From Pseudomonas rhodesiae (GTDB lineage: Bacteria > Pseudomonadota > Gammaproteobacteria > Pseudomonadales > Pseudomonadaceae): 64,000 nt of DNA. This document shows positions 15,174 to 23,871 of this stretch, piece by piece; position 1 is the stretch's first letter; each line of letters begins with the position of its first letter. The stretch is taken from positions 61,709 to 125,708 of the forward strand of contig NZ_VFEU01000013.1 of assembly GCF_007858255.1 (NCBI RefSeq), in the 5' to 3' direction. Below the pieces are notes generated by a model. That model was not told the origin of the DNA. It made no database searches and saw only the letters and a program-made list of their open reading frames with translations. Made by a program: the position numbers and the translations under genes.

Positions 15174-17315
15174 ATGAGTTCGCCCATGAATCTGGACGAC
15201 GTGCTACAGACGTTCATCGCCGAAAGCCAGGAGCTATTGCTCTTGATGGAAGACGCGCTGCTGCAGATCGAACAGGCGCCGGATGATACCGACACCATCA
15301 ACGCGTTGTTTCGCGTCGCCCACACCATCAAAGGTTCTGCCGGCCTGTTTGGCTTAACGCCGATCGTTGCCTTTACCCATGTGGCGGAAAGCGTCCTGGA
15401 TCGGGTGCGCGGCAATGAACTGCGGGTGGACGAATCGCTGAGTGCGTTGTTCCTCGAAGTGCGGGACCACTTGTGCACGCTTATTGAGTTGCTTGCCAGC
15501 CACGGCGACCTGCACGGTATGACCGCAGAGCACGAGCAGCAGGGCGCGGCGTTGGTCGAGCGTCTCAACCGTTACCTGGACAACCGTCACGAACCGCAGA
15601 CGTCCCTGGTGCAGATCGAACCGCCGCAATTGGCTTGCGCTACGCGTTGGCATCTGTCCCTTCGCCTGTGTCCCGACGCTTTGCGTAACGGTATGGATCC
15701 GCTGTCGTTGCTGCGCTACCTCAACAGCTTCGGGAAAATCAGTGCCGTGGTGTGCATTACCGAGGGGCTGCCGGATATCGCGGCGATGGATCCGGAAACC
15801 TGTTACCTGGGGTTTGAACTGGGGTTTGTCAGTGACGCCGGCCAGGCCACCATTGAAGGGGCCTTCGACTTTGTTCGTGAGGGCAGCCAGATCTGCGTGT
15901 TGCCGTGCGACGTCGACTTAACCGGTCTACGGGCGTTGATCGGCCGTCTCGAAGCCGAGCCCGATGCCATGGTCGAGGCCTTTATTGCGTGTGGTTCGGT
16001 GACTCGTGAGCAATGGCTGGCCGGTTCGTCTTCTGGCGCGCCGACGACCGTTGCAGCGGCCTCCGTGGTGCCGGACCTGGCGGCTCGCGATGACGTGACC
16101 AAAAACCGTGGGGCGAAAGAGCCGCGTTCGGCCGAAGGCAATCTGATTCGTGTCGATGCCGGCAAGCTGGATCAACTGATCAACCTGGTGGGCGAGCTGA
16201 TCATCGCCGGCGCCGGCGCCAATCTGGGGGCCATCCAAAGCGGCATCGGCGAGCTGATCGAAGCGACAAGTTCGCTCTCGCGTCTTGTCGAGGAGGTGCG
16301 CGACTGCGCCCTGACCCTGCGAATGGTGCAGATCGGTGGCACGTTCAATCGCTTCCAGCGGGTGGTGCGCGATGTCTCCAAAGAACTGGGCAAGGACATT
16401 GCCCTGCAGGTCCTTGGCGCTGAGACCGAGCTGGACAAGACGGTGGTCGAGCGCATCGGCGATCCCCTGACCCACCTGGTGCGCAACGCCATGGACCACG
16501 GCATCGAAGCCGCCCAACTGCGTCGTGAACGCGGCAAGCCGGAGCAGGGGACGGTTCGCCTCAATGCCTATCACGAGGCCAATAGCATCGTTATTGAAGT
16601 CAGCGACGACGGTGGAGGCCTGAACAAGCAACGCATCCTGGCCAAGGCGATAGAGCGCGGCCTGGTAGCCGAAGGGCAACCGTTGGCTGACGGCGAGATT
16701 CTCAACCTGATTTTCGAACCCGGTTTCTCCACGGCCGACCAGGTCAGCAACCTGTCCGGGCGCGGCGTGGGGATGGATGTCGTCAAACGGAACATCGTCG
16801 CCCTGCGAGGCTCGGTCAGCCTGGAAAGCGAGGAGGGCGTGGGCACCACGGTGCGTATCCGCCTGCCGCTGACGCTGGCCATCATCGATGGCTTTTTGAT
16901 CGGGGTCGGCAATGCCTCCTATGTCGTGCCGCTGGACCTGGTCGAGGAGTGCATCGAACTGTCGAGCGACGACTACGGCAATCAAGAATTCCTCGACCTG
17001 CGGGGCGCGGTGCTTCCCGTTTTGCGCCTGCGCGAGATGTTCGCCATCGATGGGGCTAACCCCGGCCGTGAGAACGTCGTGGTGGTGCATTACGCGGGGA
17101 TGCGGGTGGGCCTGGTCGTCGACCAATTGCTGGGTGAGTTCCAGACGGTGATCAAGCCGTTGGGCAAGATTTTCGGTACAGCCCATGGACTGGGCGGCTT
17201 CACCATCCTGGGGAGCGGAGCAGTCGCGTTGATCCTGGATATACCCAAACTACTCGGGCAAGTCGCCAGCCAGCAGAAGCACGGTACGACCCTCAGCCCT
17301 GAATTGACTCAATAG
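15174..17315 (+). CDS. cheA: Chemotaxis sensor kinase CheA
   Basis: A 713-residue CheA. The N-terminal Hpt domain has the phosphorylated His50 in VAHTIKGSAGLFG. A middle region (about 155-290, WHLSLRLCPDALRNGMDP...) matches a CheY/CheB-docking or related insert. The dimerisation helices start at VDAGKLDQLINLVGELI. The HATPase domain follows with LVRNAMDHGIE (N box), EVSDDGGGL (G1) and GRGVGMDVVK (G2), and a C-terminal CheW-like regulatory domain closes the chain. All catalytic elements are present. It takes signals from the MCPs through CheW and phosphorylates CheY and CheB. Confidence 0.95.
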   Translation: MSSPMNLDDVLQTFIAESQELLLLMEDALLQIEQAPDDTDTINALFRVAHTIKGSAGLFGLTPIVAFTHVAESVLDRVRGNELRVDESLSALFLEVRDHLCTLIELLASHGDLHGMTAEHEQQGAALVERLNRYLDNRHEPQTSLVQIEPPQLACATRWHLSLRLCPDALRNGMDPLSLLRYLNSFGKISAVVCITEGLPDIAAMDPETCYLGFELGFVSDAGQATIEGAFDFVREGSQICVLPCDVDLTGLRALIGRLEAEPDAMVEAFIACGSVTREQWLAGSSSGAPTTVAAASVVPDLAARDDVTKNRGAKEPRSAEGNLIRVDAGKLDQLINLVGELIIAGAGANLGAIQSGIGELIEATSSLSRLVEEVRDCALTLRMVQIGGTFNRFQRVVRDVSKELGKDIALQVLGAETELDKTVVERIGDPLTHLVRNAMDHGIEAAQLRRERGKPEQGTVRLNAYHEANSIVIEVSDDGGGLNKQRILAKAIERGLVAEGQPLADGEILNLIFEPGFSTADQVSNLSGRGVGMDVVKRNIVALRGSVSLESEEGVGTTVRIRLPLTLAIIDGFLIGVGNASYVVPLDLVEECIELSSDDYGNQEFLDLRGAVLPVLRLREMFAIDGANPGRENVVVVHYAGMRVGLVVDQLLGEFQTVIKPLGKIFGTAHGLGGFTILGSGAVALILDIPKLLGQVASQQKHGTTLSPELTQ

Positions 17316-17337
17316 TGTTTCCACGGAGTACAGCATC

Positions 17338-19728
17338 ATGACCGTCAAAAAAAATATCTCGCTGCTGGTCGCCTCAGCTCTGTTGGGGATCTTGATCCTG
17401 GTCAGTCTCAGTCTTTATCTGATGGGTGGGGTCAGGAGCGCCGCCAGCTATGCGCAATTCAATACCGTGCCCAGCCTGCAATTGCTGGATCAGGTGGCCC
17501 TGACCCTTGCAGATAACCACAGCCGGCAATGGCAGAGCCTGTCCGCACCTGCCGGTAGCCCCCAGCAAAATGACAAGGACTCGGTGCTCCAGGCCCTTGA
17601 TCGCTACCAGAAAGAGTTCATCTCCGACGATCGTGATGCAACGCTGCTCAGCGCCTTGCGCAGCACAGTCAACGAATACAACCGGGGAGTGGAGCGTTTC
17701 GACAATGCTCTGCGCAGTGCTGCGCCTGAGGCCCGCACTGCGCTGCTCGACCTGGACGTGACACGGGAAAAGGTCACCTCGGCCTTGAGTGATATCCGCC
17801 AGCACAACCTGGACCTGGGAAGTAAAAAAGCAGCGGTCGCGGCGTCGACCGAACAGACGGCGATCTACAGCATTGCCTTGGTTGGCGGCACCACTTTGGT
17901 GGTGATCGGCTTGATCGGCTTCTTCCTGGCACGCCGGCTGTTGCACACTTTGGGCGGCGAGCCCGACGATGTGCGCCTGTTGGCCGAGCGCTTCGTGGCT
18001 GGTCAGCTGGATGTGCAAGGCAGCGGCAATGGCGTTGAGCGATCCGGACTGATGGGTTCCATGGACCGCCTGAGCGGGACCTTGAATCAGTTGATCAGCG
18101 ATATGAACCATATGTCCGCAGAGCACGACAAAGGCGACATCGACGTGCAAATCAATGCGGCAAACTTCGCTGGCAGCTATGGGCTGATGGCCCAAGGCAT
18201 CAACGCTATGGTCAATGGTCATATCAGCGTCAAGAAGCAAGCCATGGCCTGCATCAAATCGATCAGCGAGGGCGATCTGCAAGCGCCGCTGCAGGCGTTC
18301 CCTGGCAAGAAGGCTTTCATAAACGACACCGTCGAGCAGCTTCGCAGCACCATCATGGCGTTGATCGAAGAGATGCGTCACATGTCGGACGAGCATGAGA
18401 AAGGCGACATCGATGTGCATATCGACGTGCAGCGATTCCACGGCTCGTACCGTCAGATCGCCCAAGGCATCAACGACATGGTCGATGGCCACATCAGCGT
18501 GAAAAAGCAGGCCATGGCGTGCATACGTTCTTTCGGTGAAGGCGACCTGTCGGCGCCCCTGGCGCAGTTCCCCGGCAAAAAAGCCTTTATCAACGACAAC
18601 ATCGAGCAACTGCGCCGCAACATCCAGGCGCTGATCGAAGACACCCAAATGCTCAGCGAGAATGCCGTGGTCGGCCGCCTCGATACCCGTGCGGACAGTA
18701 CTCGCCATCAAGGGGACTTCCGCCGCATCGTCGCAGGGATCAATAGCACGCTGGACTCGATCGTGGCGCCACTCAGCGAGGCGATGGAGGTCATGGTGGC
18801 TCTGTCCGGTGGTGACCTGACCCGCAGCGTCAAAGGCGAATACCAAGGCAGCCTGCAAGACCTGAAGAACGCAGTCAACGAAACGGTGACCAAGCTCTCG
18901 CAGATCATCGGCGAGGTGCGCAGTTCTGCCGACTCGCTGTCCAGCGCCTCGGAAGAGATTTCCGCCACGGCCCAGAGCATCAGTCAGTCGGCTTCGATTC
19001 AGGCGACGTCGGTTGAAGAAACCTCGGCGTCCATGGAGCAAATGTCGGCGTCGATTTCGCAAAACACCGAGAACGCCAAGGTGACCGATGGCATGGCCGG
19101 CAAGGCGAGCAAAGAAGCCTGTGAGGGTGGGCAGGCCGTGAAGGATACCGTCTCGGCCATGAAAACCATCGCAGAGAAAATTGGCATCGTCGACTCGATT
19201 GCCTATCAGACGAACCTGCTCGCGCTCAACGCGGCCATCGAAGCGGCCCGTGCCGGTGAACATGGCAAGGGCTTCGCGGTCGTCGCCGCTGAGGTGCGCA
19301 AGCTCGCCGAACGTAGCCAGGTCGCGGCGCAGGAAATCGGGCATGTGGCCAAAAGCAGTGTTGCCTTGGCTGAACGGGCCGGCAACTTGTTGGATGAAAT
19401 CGTGCCCTCGATCACCAAGACTTCCGATTTGGTCCAGGAGATTGCCGCTGCCTCCGAAGAGCAGTCCATCGGCTCCGAGCAGATCAATACCGCCATGTCG
19501 CAGATGAGCCAGATCACCCAGCAAAACGCCTCGGCGTCTGAAGAGCTGGCCGCTACCGCCGAAGAAATGAGCAGCCAGGCCGAACAGTTGCAGGCGTTGA
19601 TGGGCTTTTTCACCCTGCAGGGGCGGGCGGCGGTTTCTGCCGTACCCCGGGCCGCCGCATCCAGTCTGGGCAGCGTGCAAAGCAGTGAGCATGCTCAGGA
19701 AGGCGGTTTTATTCGCTTCGGGAGTTGA
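17338..19728 (+). CDS. Methyl-accepting chemotaxis protein with tandem (poly-)HAMP repeats
   Basis: A 796-residue receptor. Membrane segment 1 lies at about 9-30, a helical periplasmic domain of about 145 residues follows (four-helix-bundle type), and membrane segment 2 is at about 175-200. Then comes an unusually long HAMP region: a unit beginning MSxEHxKGDIDVxI, with GSYxxxAQGIN, GHISVKKQAMACI and FPGKKAFIND, occurs twice with an exact 90-residue period (residues 259 and 349). A third, diverged unit starts at 438. The MCP signalling hairpin has its tip at about 620 (AYQTNLLALNAAIEAARAG). There is no C-terminal CheR/CheB-tethering pentapeptide. It is co-transcribed with cheA and cheW (3-bp gap), so it is the dedicated receptor of this array. 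Confidence 0.93.
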   Translation: MTVKKNISLLVASALLGILILVSLSLYLMGGVRSAASYAQFNTVPSLQLLDQVALTLADNHSRQWQSLSAPAGSPQQNDKDSVLQALDRYQKEFISDDRDATLLSALRSTVNEYNRGVERFDNALRSAAPEARTALLDLDVTREKVTSALSDIRQHNLDLGSKKAAVAASTEQTAIYSIALVGGTTLVVIGLIGFFLARRLLHTLGGEPDDVRLLAERFVAGQLDVQGSGNGVERSGLMGSMDRLSGTLNQLISDMNHMSAEHDKGDIDVQINAANFAGSYGLMAQGINAMVNGHISVKKQAMACIKSISEGDLQAPLQAFPGKKAFINDTVEQLRSTIMALIEEMRHMSDEHEKGDIDVHIDVQRFHGSYRQIAQGINDMVDGHISVKKQAMACIRSFGEGDLSAPLAQFPGKKAFINDNIEQLRRNIQALIEDTQMLSENAVVGRLDTRADSTRHQGDFRRIVAGINSTLDSIVAPLSEAMEVMVALSGGDLTRSVKGEYQGSLQDLKNAVNETVTKLSQIIGEVRSSADSLSSASEEISATAQSISQSASIQATSVEETSASMEQMSASISQNTENAKVTDGMAGKASKEACEGGQAVKDTVSAMKTIAEKIGIVDSIAYQTNLLALNAAIEAARAGEHGKGFAVVAAEVRKLAERSQVAAQEIGHVAKSSVALAERAGNLLDEIVPSITKTSDLVQEIAAASEEQSIGSEQINTAMSQMSQITQQNASASEELAATAEEMSSQAEQLQALMGFFTLQGRAAVSAVPRAAASSLGSVQSSEHAQEGGFIRFGS

Positions 19729-19731
19729 GAC

Positions 19732-20244
19732 ATGGACGCCGCCGTCTTGAGTCATCCCCAGCAGGCGCCGCAGCGTGCGTGTGACGGCCAATTCCTGCAG
19801 TTTCTGACGTTCGTGTCCGCCCGGGAGGTCTATGCAATCGATACCTTGTGTGTGCGCGAGATCATCGAATACGGCCAGGTGACCAGCGTACCGATGATGC
19901 CGGACTTTATCCGCGGGGTGATCAACCTGCGTGGTTCGGTGGTCCCGGTGATCGATCTGCAGGCGCGCTTTGGCAAGGGTGCCACGCTGCAAAGTAACAG
20001 GACCTGCGTCGTTATCCTGGAACTGATCCAGGAAGACGAATCCCACGTGCTGGGCATCGTCGTCGACTCGGTGAGCGAGGTGATCGAAATCGAGCTGGCC
20101 GACATCAAGGCCGCCCCAGCGATCGGAAACCGGATCCGTGAAGACTTCATTCGAGGGATGGTCAAGATCCGAGGGGCGTTCCTGACTGTGCTTCAGCTCG
20201 ACCAGGTGCTGTGTGTTCGTGAGATCGCCAGCCAGTTGCATTGA
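19732..20244 (+). CDS. cheW: CheW coupling protein (first copy)
   Basis: A 170-residue CheW domain: FLTFVSAREVYAIDTLCVREIIEYG, VPMMPDFIRGVINLRGSVVPVIDL, LGIVVDSVSEVIEI and MVKIRGAFLTVL. It links CheA to the receptors. The N-terminal 20 residues are an extra polar extension. It is 3 bp after the poly-HAMP MCP gene and is the closer partner of that receptor. It is clearly paralogous to the next cheW. Confidence 0.93.
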   Translation: MDAAVLSHPQQAPQRACDGQFLQFLTFVSAREVYAIDTLCVREIIEYGQVTSVPMMPDFIRGVINLRGSVVPVIDLQARFGKGATLQSNRTCVVILELIQEDESHVLGIVVDSVSEVIEIELADIKAAPAIGNRIREDFIRGMVKIRGAFLTVLQLDQVLCVREIASQLH

Positions 20245-20317
20245 GTCGTCGCGCCCCGGGGTGCGTACGTTGTCTTGTGTAGGGCCGCCGGATGCGGTGG
20301 GGCCCGAGGAGTGAACC

Positions 20318-20842
20318 ATGTCCATATCCGCGTCGCGCTTGCCCGCCCCAGGAACGGCCGCCCCACAATACTTGACCTTCAGCGTGGGTCAGGAAATGTT
20401 TGCGGTAGGCACCCTGTGCGTTCGGGAGATTGTCGAATACGGCCCGATTACCCCATTGCCAATGGCGCCGCCGAAGGTGCGCGGCATCATCAATCTGCGC
20501 GGTGCGGCCATTCCGGTGCTGGATCTGGGGTTGTGTTTTGGCGGCGTCCAGACTTTGGCCAACCCACGTACCTGTATCGTTATGCTGGAGGTCCAAGGCA
20601 GCGGCGGCACAGGTCTGGTGGGTATCATCGTGGATGCCGTCAGCGAGGTACTTGAGATACCCGCCGAGCAGATCGAGCCGGCCCCGTCACTCCAGGGGCG
20701 TCTGAGCCCCGAATTCGTGGTGGGGATTGGCAAGCTCAGTGACCGCTTCGTCTTGTTACTCGATATCGAATACATGCTCGGAAGCGACGACTGGCCAGCG
20801 CTGCTTGCTTCGACCATCAACACGGACGGGTTGCAAGCATGA
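20318..20842 (+). CDS. cheW: CheW coupling protein (second copy)
   Basis: A 174-residue CheW paralogue with the same core: LTFSVGQEMFAVGTLCVREIVEYG, KVRGIINLRGAAIPVLDL, IIVDAVSEVLEI and KLSDRFVLLLDIEYML. GAGGAG stands 6 nt before the ATG. Two CheW proteins in one operon may couple different receptors (short MCP versus poly-HAMP MCP) or fill CheA/CheW and CheW-only rings; this is inference. Its stop codon overlaps the cheR start by 4 nt. Confidence 0.93.
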   Translation: MSISASRLPAPGTAAPQYLTFSVGQEMFAVGTLCVREIVEYGPITPLPMAPPKVRGIINLRGAAIPVLDLGLCFGGVQTLANPRTCIVMLEVQGSGGTGLVGIIVDAVSEVLEIPAEQIEPAPSLQGRLSPEFVVGIGKLSDRFVLLLDIEYMLGSDDWPALLASTINTDGLQA

Positions 20843-21642
20843 ATACCATCCTCTCCGACACCGAGTTCCAGCAGTTTCGGTCAATGATTCATGAAATCGC
20901 CGGGATCAGCTTATCCGTCGCCAAGAAACAGCTGGTCAGTGGCCGCCTGGCCAAGCGTCTGCAGTTTTTCAACTTGACGACCTACGGCAGCTATTACCGT
21001 TTGCTGATGAAGGATCGGGCCGAGCTGCAAATAGCGGTGGACTTGTTGACCACCAACGAAACCTACTTTTTCCGCGAACCCAGGCATTTCGAGTTTCTGC
21101 GCGACGTGATTCTTCCCGGGCTTGGCGGTAATGGTCCGGTGCGCATTTGGAGTGGGGCCTGCTCCACCGGAGAAGAACCCTACACGCTGGCCATGGTGCT
21201 GGCCGACAGCCTGGGCACCCGGCCATGGGAAATCCTCGCTTCCGATATCAGTAGCCGGGTGTTGGAAAAGGCCCAAGGCGGACGCTACCCGCTGGACGGT
21301 ATCCGCGGTATTCCCGAAGCATTGTTGAACAAGTACTGCTTGAGGGGCGTGGGCAGCAACAATGGCATTTTCATGGTCGACCGCGCGTTGGCGTCACGGA
21401 TCACCTTCACTTCGATCAACTTGAATAATGCGTTGCCTTCGGTGGGGCAGTTCGACGTGATCTTCCTGCGTAACGTGATGATCTACTTTGACAACCAGAC
21501 CAAGTCCGAGGTGGTGAAGCGCCTGAGCAAACACCTGAAGCCAGGCGGCTATTTCATCGTGAGCCATTCGGAAAGCCTGAATGGCATCAGCGATGAAGTG
21601 CAGTTGGTGAAACCCTCGATCTATCGCAAGCCGGCTGCTTGA
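20839..21642 (+). CDS. cheR: Chemotaxis methyltransferase CheR
   Basis: A 267-residue SAM-dependent methyltransferase that methylates glutamates of the receptors. The N-terminal helical domain is followed by TTNETYFFREPRHFEFL, the SAM-binding RIWSGACSTGEEPYTLAMVL, DISSRVLEKAQGGRYPLDGIRG and FDVIFLRNVMIYFD, all standard CheR motifs. ATGA overlap with the second cheW indicates translational coupling. It works against CheB to set receptor sensitivity. Confidence 0.95.
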   Translation: MNTILSDTEFQQFRSMIHEIAGISLSVAKKQLVSGRLAKRLQFFNLTTYGSYYRLLMKDRAELQIAVDLLTTNETYFFREPRHFEFLRDVILPGLGGNGPVRIWSGACSTGEEPYTLAMVLADSLGTRPWEILASDISSRVLEKAQGGRYPLDGIRGIPEALLNKYCLRGVGSNNGIFMVDRALASRITFTSINLNNALPSVGQFDVIFLRNVMIYFDNQTKSEVVKRLSKHLKPGGYFIVSHSESLNGISDEVQLVKPSIYRKPAA

Positions 21643-21643
21643 G

Positions 21644-22153
21644 ATGACGCGGGTGGTCGAATATTTCCTGCAACCCGGCGAGGTGGCGTTTGGAGGGCGC
21701 CAGATGCGCTTAGGTACGGTGCTCGGGTCCTGCGTTGCCCTGGTGTTTTGGCATCCGCAACGCTTGTTGGGCGGCATGTGTCATTTCATGTTGCCCAGTC
21801 GGGGGCGCCACATCGTCGGGCATTTGAACGGTCGTTACGCTACGGATGCGTTGATGTTGCTGTTCGAGTGCATTCATCAGGCGGGAGCCCGGCCCGAGCA
21901 GTTCGAGGTGAGTATTTTTGGCGGCGCTGACATGTTTCCCGGGGTCAAGCGCGGTGACGCTATCGGGATTGGCCAACAGAACGTCACTGCCGCCAGGCGC
22001 CTGATCCAGGACCATGGGTTGCAATGCCGGGTCTATCACGTCGGTGGCCGGGGGTACCGCCACTTGCTATTCGATGTGAGCACCGGACGCCTTCAACTCA
22101 ATCACGCCGACTCGGTACGCAAAGTATTCGAATCGCCCAAGAGTAATGTCTGA
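21644..22153 (+). CDS. cheD: Chemoreceptor glutamine deamidase CheD
   Basis: A 169-residue CheD. Catalytic residues are visible as the Cys of LGSCVALVFW and the His of GGMCHFMLP; further family motifs are GGADMF and IGQQNV. It deamidates receptor glutamines to glutamates so they can be methylated, and in some species also interacts with CheC-type phosphatases. One base separates it from cheR and its stop overlaps the cheB start (TGATG). Confidence 0.93.
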   Translation: MTRVVEYFLQPGEVAFGGRQMRLGTVLGSCVALVFWHPQRLLGGMCHFMLPSRGRHIVGHLNGRYATDALMLLFECIHQAGARPEQFEVSIFGGADMFPGVKRGDAIGIGQQNVTAARRLIQDHGLQCRVYHVGGRGYRHLLFDVSTGRLQLNHADSVRKVFESPKSNV

Positions 22154-23229
22154 TGACGGATATCAAGGTGTTGATCGTGGATGATTCGGCCGTGGTGCGT
22201 CAGGTGCTGAGCGCCGTTCTGAACCAGGCCAGTGGAATCCAGGTGATCGATGTTGCCGTCGATCCGGTGTACGCCATGGAGAAGATGAGCAAACAATGGC
22301 CTGACGTCATTGTGCTGGACGTCGAGATGCCACGTATGGACGGCATTACCTTCCTGAAAAAACTGATGGCGCAAAAGCCTACGCCGGTGGTGATTTGTTC
22401 GACGCTGACAGAGAAGGGCGCCAAGACCACGTTGCAGGCATTGGCGGCCGGTGCAGTCAGTATCGTCACTAAGCCACAGTCCAGCCTGCGACAGTTCCTG
22501 ACTGATAACGCGGATGAACTGGTCCAGGCCGTCAGGGCGGCGGCGAAGGCCAATATGCGGTGTGTAGCGGGCGCCAGGGCGCCTGTCGACGTACCGCCAC
22601 GGTTGAGTGCCGACTCGATTCTGCCCCCTGCGTGCGTAGCGATGACCCGCGCGACTGAAAGCATCGTTGCCATCGGCACTTCCACTGGCGGCACCCTGGC
22701 TCTTGAACAGGTCCTACAAGGGTTGTCGCGGGCATGTCCAGGCATTGTTGTGGTGCAGCACATGCCGGAAAAATTTACCGCCGCCTTCGCCGAACGCCTC
22801 AATCACGTTTGCGAGATCGAGGTTCGCGAGGCGGCTCAAGGTGATCGCATCATTCCCGGGCGTGCGCTGATCGCACCGGGTGGCACGCATATGCTGGTCA
22901 AGCGCAGTGGCGCCCAATACCAGGTAGATATTGTGCAGGGGCCTCCTGTCAGCCGACATCGACCCTCGGTGGATGTACTGTTCCGTTCGGTCGCGCGCAG
23001 CGCAGGCAGCAATGCCTTGGGCATCATCATGACGGGCATGGGGGACGACGGCGCCCGTGGCCTCAAGGAAATGCGCGATGCCGGCGCCAGGACCTTGGGG
23101 CAGGATGAAAAGTCCTGCGTGGTGTATGGAATGCCGCGCGAGGCGTTCAAGCTGGGAGCGGTCGAGCGTGAGCTGCCCCTGGAGCAGATTGCTTGCGCCA
23201 TCCTTGACGTTCGCGGCCATCAGCCCTGA
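22153..23229 (+). CDS. cheB: Protein-glutamate methylesterase CheB
   Basis: A 358-residue CheB. The N-terminal receiver has KVLIVDDSAVVRQVL and the phospho-acceptor in VIVLDVEMPRMDG. The C-terminal methylesterase has the catalytic Ser in IGTSTGGTLAL, His in VVQHMPEKFT and Asp in MTGMGDDGARG. It demethylates the MCPs when phosphorylated by CheA. It is the last gene of the ten-gene operon, and the next gene is convergent. Confidence 0.95.
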   Translation: MTDIKVLIVDDSAVVRQVLSAVLNQASGIQVIDVAVDPVYAMEKMSKQWPDVIVLDVEMPRMDGITFLKKLMAQKPTPVVICSTLTEKGAKTTLQALAAGAVSIVTKPQSSLRQFLTDNADELVQAVRAAAKANMRCVAGARAPVDVPPRLSADSILPPACVAMTRATESIVAIGTSTGGTLALEQVLQGLSRACPGIVVVQHMPEKFTAAFAERLNHVCEIEVREAAQGDRIIPGRALIAPGGTHMLVKRSGAQYQVDIVQGPPVSRHRPSVDVLFRSVARSAGSNALGIIMTGMGDDGARGLKEMRDAGARTLGQDEKSCVVYGMPREAFKLGAVERELPLEQIACAILDVRGHQP

Positions 23230-23241
23230 GCCGCGGCGTCT

Positions 23242-23871
23242 TTAGACCAGCCCTTCATTCAAGGCGTACCGCACCAGGTCCGTACTGGTGGTAAAGCACA
23301 TCTTTTCCATCAGCCGAGTCTTGTGTGTGCTGACGGTCTTGTTGCTGATCACCAGTTGCTCGGCGATCTGGTTCACGCTCAGCCCTTGGGCCAGCATGCG
23401 CAGAATCTGGAATTCACGCGAGGTCAGGCTCTGCGATGCGTTCTCGGACGTCACACCGCTGCTTTGCAGTGCGATTTGTTCGGCCAGTTGCGGGTCGAGG
23501 TAACGTGCGCCGGTGCTGACCTTGCGGATCGCCGCCAGCAGCGCTTCCGGGTCGCGGTCCTTGGTCATGTAGCCTGAGGCACCGGCGCGTAGGGCGCGCT
23601 GGGCGATGTGGGCTTCATTGTGCATGCTCAGGATCAGCATCGGCAGTTTGGGGTAATGGCCGTGGATACGGCCAATCAGGTCCTCGCCACTCGAACCCGG
23701 CATGGTCATGTCAAGCAAGAGCACATCGATATCGGTATGGCGCAACAACTCCAGGACCCGGGCCCCGTTCTCCGCTTCCGCCACCACGGAAATATCCTTG
23801 ACCAGGGCGAACAACTGCTTGAGGCCTTCGCGCATGATTGTGTGATCGTCGGCCACCATTAAACGGATCAT
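23242..23871 (-). CDS. LuxR/NarL-family response regulator
   Basis: A 209-residue two-domain regulator. The receiver has RLMVADDHTIMREGL, the phospho-acceptor in VLLLDMTMPGSSG and the Lys in GYMTKDRDP. The C-terminal DNA-binding domain is SLTSREFQILRMLAQGLSVNQIAEQLVISNKTVSTHKTRLMEKM, a standard GerE/LuxR helix-turn-helix. The ATG at 23871 has AAGGAG 9 nt upstream and overlaps the stop of the upstream kinase gene by 4 nt, so the two form a pair. Target genes are unknown. Confidence 0.92.
   Translation of the reverse strand: MIRLMVADDHTIMREGLKQLFALVKDISVVAEAENGARVLELLRHTDIDVLLLDMTMPGSSGEDLIGRIHGHYPKLPMLILSMHNEAHIAQRALRAGASGYMTKDRDPEALLAAIRKVSTGARYLDPQLAEQIALQSSGVTSENASQSLTSREFQILRMLAQGLSVNQIAEQLVISNKTVSTHKTRLMEKMCFTTSTDLVRYALNEGLV

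Noticed and set aside
17374..20325. A 983-codon open frame on the minus strand opposite the poly-HAMP MCP and cheW.
   Set aside because: It is antisense to strongly conserved MCP and CheW coding sequence. Its composition (His, Asp, Gly, Gln-rich) is typical of the reverse frame of a high-GC gene.
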